A stretch of 7,297 bases of DNA from a bacterium (GTDB lineage: Bacteria; Pseudomonadota; Gammaproteobacteria; Burkholderiales; Burkholderiaceae_C): contig JAVBYK010000424.1 in assembly GCA_030824095.1 (NCBI GenBank), positions 1 through 7,297 on the forward strand, in the 5' to 3' direction. The notes under the pieces were generated by a model, which was not told the origin of the DNA, ran no database searches, and worked only from the letters and a program-made list of their open reading frames with translations. Below, one piece after another: positions 5,309-7,297 of this stretch (its first letter is position 1; each line of letters opens with the position of its first letter). A program made the translations under genes and the position numbers.

Positions 5309-5725
5309 TTATTTCTTCTGACGGAACCGGCGCAGTGCCGCGATCTGAGCCGCCATGATGGCCAGTTCAGAGCTGGCCTTGGCGAAGTCAATCTCGCTCT
5401 TGGCGTTCTTGAGGGCCTCCTCAGCGGCTGCCTTGGCTTCATTGGCTTTCTCGTCGTCCAGATCCTTGCCACGGATGGCGGTGTCGGACATGACTGTTAC
5501 GCAGTTGGGTTGCACTTCCAGGATACCGCCGGCAACGAAGACGAACTCTTCCGTGCCGTCGGCCTTTTCAATGCGCACCGAACCGGCCTTGATACGGGTG
5601 ATCAAGGGTGTGTGGCGGGGGTAAATGCCGAGTTCGCCAGCTTCACCGGGCAGGGCCACAAACTTGGCCTCACCCGAGAAGATGGACTCCTCTGCACTGA
5701 CAACATCAACGTGGATGGTGCTCAT
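5309..5725 (-). CDS. atpC: F1Fo ATP synthase epsilon subunit
   Basis: This 138-aa protein is the epsilon subunit of the F1 central stalk, which couples gamma rotation to the c-ring and can inhibit ATP hydrolysis. The N-terminal beta-barrel domain (about residues 1-86) begins MSTIHVDVVSAEESIFSGEA and contains the conserved PGEAGELGIYPRHTPLIT (26-43) and GGILEVQPNCVTVMSDTA segments. The C-terminal helical hairpin (about 87-138) is rich in Ala, Glu and Lys and ends ALRRFRQKK. The length is normal for the family. It lies 13 nt downstream of atpD and is the last gene of the operon, followed directly by the terminator. The start codon has only a weak GGCGG-type ribosome binding sequence, so translation may be coupled to atpD. 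Confidence 0.97.
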   Translation of the reverse strand: MSTIHVDVVSAEESIFSGEAKFVALPGEAGELGIYPRHTPLITRIKAGSVRIEKADGTEEFVFVAGGILEVQPNCVTVMSDTAIRGKDLDDEKANEAKAAAEEALKNAKSEIDFAKASSELAIMAAQIAALRRFRQKK

Positions 5726-5738
5726 GGTTTACCGCCGA

Positions 5739-7160
5739 TCAGATCTTCTTGGCTTTTTCGAACGCTTCGTCGATGGTGCCGACCATGTAGAAGGCCTGCT
5801 CGGGCAGGTGATCGCACTCACCGTTCACAATCATCTTGAAACCACGGATGGTTTCGGACAGGGGAACGTACTTGCCGGGGGAACCGGTGAACACTTCCGC
5901 AACGTGGAACGGCTGGGACAGGAAACGCTGGATCTTGCGGGCACGGGCCACGGCCAGCTTGTCTTCAGGAGCCAGATCGTCCATGCCCATGATCGCGATA
6001 ATGTCGCGCAGTTCGCGGTAGCGCTGCAGCGTACCCTGCACCGCACGGGCGGTTTCGTAGTGTTCGGCGCCCACAACCAGTGGGTCCAGCTGGCGGCTGG
6101 TGGAGTCCAGTGGGTCCACAGCGGGGTAGATACCCAGCGAAGCGATATCACGGGACAACACCACGGTGGAGTCCAAGTGAGCGAAGGTGGTAGCAGGAGA
6201 CGGGTCGGTCAAGTCATCCGCTGGCACGTAAACGGCCTGGATGGAAGTGATCGAGCCAACCTTGGTGGAGGTAATACGCTCTTGCAGACGGCCCATTTCC
6301 TCGGCCAGCGTAGGCTGGTAGCCCACGGCGGAAGGCATACGACCCAACAGAGCGGACACTTCGGTACCGGCCAGTGTGTAGCGGTAGATGTTGTCCACGA
6401 AGAACAGCACGTCCTTGCCTTCGTCACGGAAGGATTCCGCAATGGTCAGACCGGTCAGCGCAACGCGCAGACGGTTGCCTGGGGGCTCATTCATCTGACC
6501 GTACACCATGGCCACTTTGGACTCCGGCAGGTTTTCCAGATTCACAACGCCGGAATCGGCCATCTCGTGGTAGAAGTCGTTACCTTCACGGGTACGCTCA
6601 CCCACACCGGCAAACACGGACAGACCGCTGTGTGCCTTGGCGATGTTGTTGATCAGCTCCATCATGTTCACGGTCTTGCCCACACCGGCACCACCGAACA
6701 GACCGACCTTACCGCCCTTGGCGAACGGGCAGACCAAGTCAATCACCTTGATACCGGTTTCCAGCAGTTCCTGCGACGGGCTCAGCTCGTCATAGGCGGG
6801 CGCCTTGCGGTGGATGGACGAGGTCAACGTGGTGTCAACAGGTCCGCGCTCGTCGATGGGCGTGCCCAGCACGTCCATGATGCGGCCCAGTGTGGCCTTG
6901 CCCACGGGCACCATGATGGAATTGGCGGTGTTCTTGACGATCATGCCGCGGCGCAGACCGTCGGAAGATCCCAGCGCAATGGTGCGCACAATGCCGTCAC
7001 CCAATTGCTGCTGGACTTCCAGTGTCAGCGCAGAGCCGTCCATCTTGAGTGCGTCATACACCTTGGGCATCTTGTCGCGCGGAAACTCCACGTCAACCAC
7101 AGCGCCAATACACTGAACAATTTTTCCCTGAACGCCTGCGTTCACACTTGCTTGAGCCAT
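5739..7160 (-). CDS. atpD: F1Fo ATP synthase beta subunit
   Basis: This 473-aa protein is the catalytic subunit of the F1 hexamer, which makes ATP from ADP and phosphate at the cytoplasmic face of the inner membrane. The N-terminal barrel begins GKIVQCIGAVVDVEF (12-26). Walker A GGAGVGKT is at 156-163 (Lys162), the catalytic Glu188 is in GERTREGND, Walker B ends at Asp256 in VLFFVDNIYR, and MPSAVGYQPTLAEEMG (275-290) leads into the DELSEED-region equivalent near MGMDDLAPEDK. The C-terminus ends EAFEKAKKI. All key catalytic residues are present and the length fits proteobacterial AtpD. GGAG (7172-7169) lies 8 nt before the ATG. It sits 26 nt after atpG and 13 nt before atpC, the standard order. 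Confidence 0.99.
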   Translation of the reverse strand: MAQASVNAGVQGKIVQCIGAVVDVEFPRDKMPKVYDALKMDGSALTLEVQQQLGDGIVRTIALGSSDGLRRGMIVKNTANSIMVPVGKATLGRIMDVLGTPIDERGPVDTTLTSSIHRKAPAYDELSPSQELLETGIKVIDLVCPFAKGGKVGLFGGAGVGKTVNMMELINNIAKAHSGLSVFAGVGERTREGNDFYHEMADSGVVNLENLPESKVAMVYGQMNEPPGNRLRVALTGLTIAESFRDEGKDVLFFVDNIYRYTLAGTEVSALLGRMPSAVGYQPTLAEEMGRLQERITSTKVGSITSIQAVYVPADDLTDPSPATTFAHLDSTVVLSRDIASLGIYPAVDPLDSTSRQLDPLVVGAEHYETARAVQGTLQRYRELRDIIAIMGMDDLAPEDKLAVARARKIQRFLSQPFHVAEVFTGSPGKYVPLSETIRGFKMIVNGECDHLPEQAFYMVGTIDEAFEKAKKI

Positions 7161-7186
7161 TATGTTTGCTCCAAAAATAAATTCGT

Positions 7187-7297
7187 TTAAACCGCTGCTG
7201 CGCCTGCCACAATTTCCGAAAGTTCTTTCGTAATTGCAGCCTGCCGCGTTTTGTTGTAGACCAGCTTGAGTTCAGCGATCACGTTGCCTGCGTTGTC
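7187..7297 (-). CDS. atpG: F1Fo ATP synthase gamma subunit (C-terminal end only)
   Basis: This is the last 36 codons plus TAA of the gamma subunit, the rotating central shaft of F1. The translation from the window edge includes LKLVYNKTRQAAITKELSEI and ends VAGAAAV. The segment YNKTRQAAITKELSEIV is the highly conserved C-terminal helix that sits inside the alpha3beta3 ring. The gene runs off the right end of the window. Its position directly upstream of atpD confirms the identity. Confidence 0.96.
   Translation of the reverse strand, partial: DNAGNVIAELKLVYNKTRQAAITKELSEIVAGAAAV

Noticed and set aside
5625..7190. Plus-strand open frame of 521 codons opposite atpD and atpC
   Set aside because: It lies antisense to the unambiguous atpD, its translation is rich in His, Gln and Gly with no known domain, and it has no ribosome binding site. 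It is a shadow of a highly conserved, biased coding strand.

Overview
The window is GC-rich chromosomal DNA, most likely from a betaproteobacterium of the order Burkholderiales, probably family Comamonadaceae (Rhodoferax/Polaromonas-like). This rests on the ATP synthase proteins, on the gene pairing of a YheT-type hydrolase with a small Burkholderiales-type hypothetical protein, and on short intergenic repeats with a GCTA...TAGC hairpin and a CTAGAGGC-like core, which I recall from that family. It is almost entirely housekeeping or conserved sequence. No mobile element, CRISPR array, tRNA or rRNA was recognised.

Layout, left to right. (1) 1-176, minus: the first 58 codons of an ABC ATPase that looks like CcmA, the heme exporter ATPase of cytochrome c maturation. 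(2) 438-956, plus: a membrane-anchored class I cytochrome c (c5-like), with a TATAAT box upstream and a strong intrinsic terminator at 979-1007. It diverges from ccmA across a 261-bp spacer, so a c-type cytochrome sits beside a cytochrome c maturation gene. (3) 3143-1066, minus: a probable three-gene unit of a SnoaL/NTF2-fold protein, a YheT-family alpha/beta hydrolase and an uncharacterised 183-aa protein. The last two overlap by 8 nt. A degenerate 58-bp repeat lies at each end of the hydrolase/hypothetical pair, in opposite orientations, and enters the coding ends. (4) 3237-5233, plus: a LemA-type lipoprotein, an exported TPM-domain protein with a Gly/Ser-rich tail, and a second TPM-domain protein without a signal peptide. 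The genes are tightly packed, with a 12-nt gap and then a 1-nt overlap. (5) 7297-5309, minus: the 3' end of the F1Fo ATP synthase operon, with atpG (partial), atpD and atpC, closed by an intrinsic terminator at 5260-5289. This operon converges on the LemA/TPM operon.

The atp genes make the gamma, beta and epsilon subunits of the F1 rotary ATPase. The cytochrome and ccmA belong to respiratory electron transport. The LemA/TPM trio is a recurring but functionally unresolved envelope-associated cluster. I see no convincing novel system. The items most worth a second look are the paired outward-facing repeats at gene ends and the LemA/exported TPM/cytoplasmic TPM trio.
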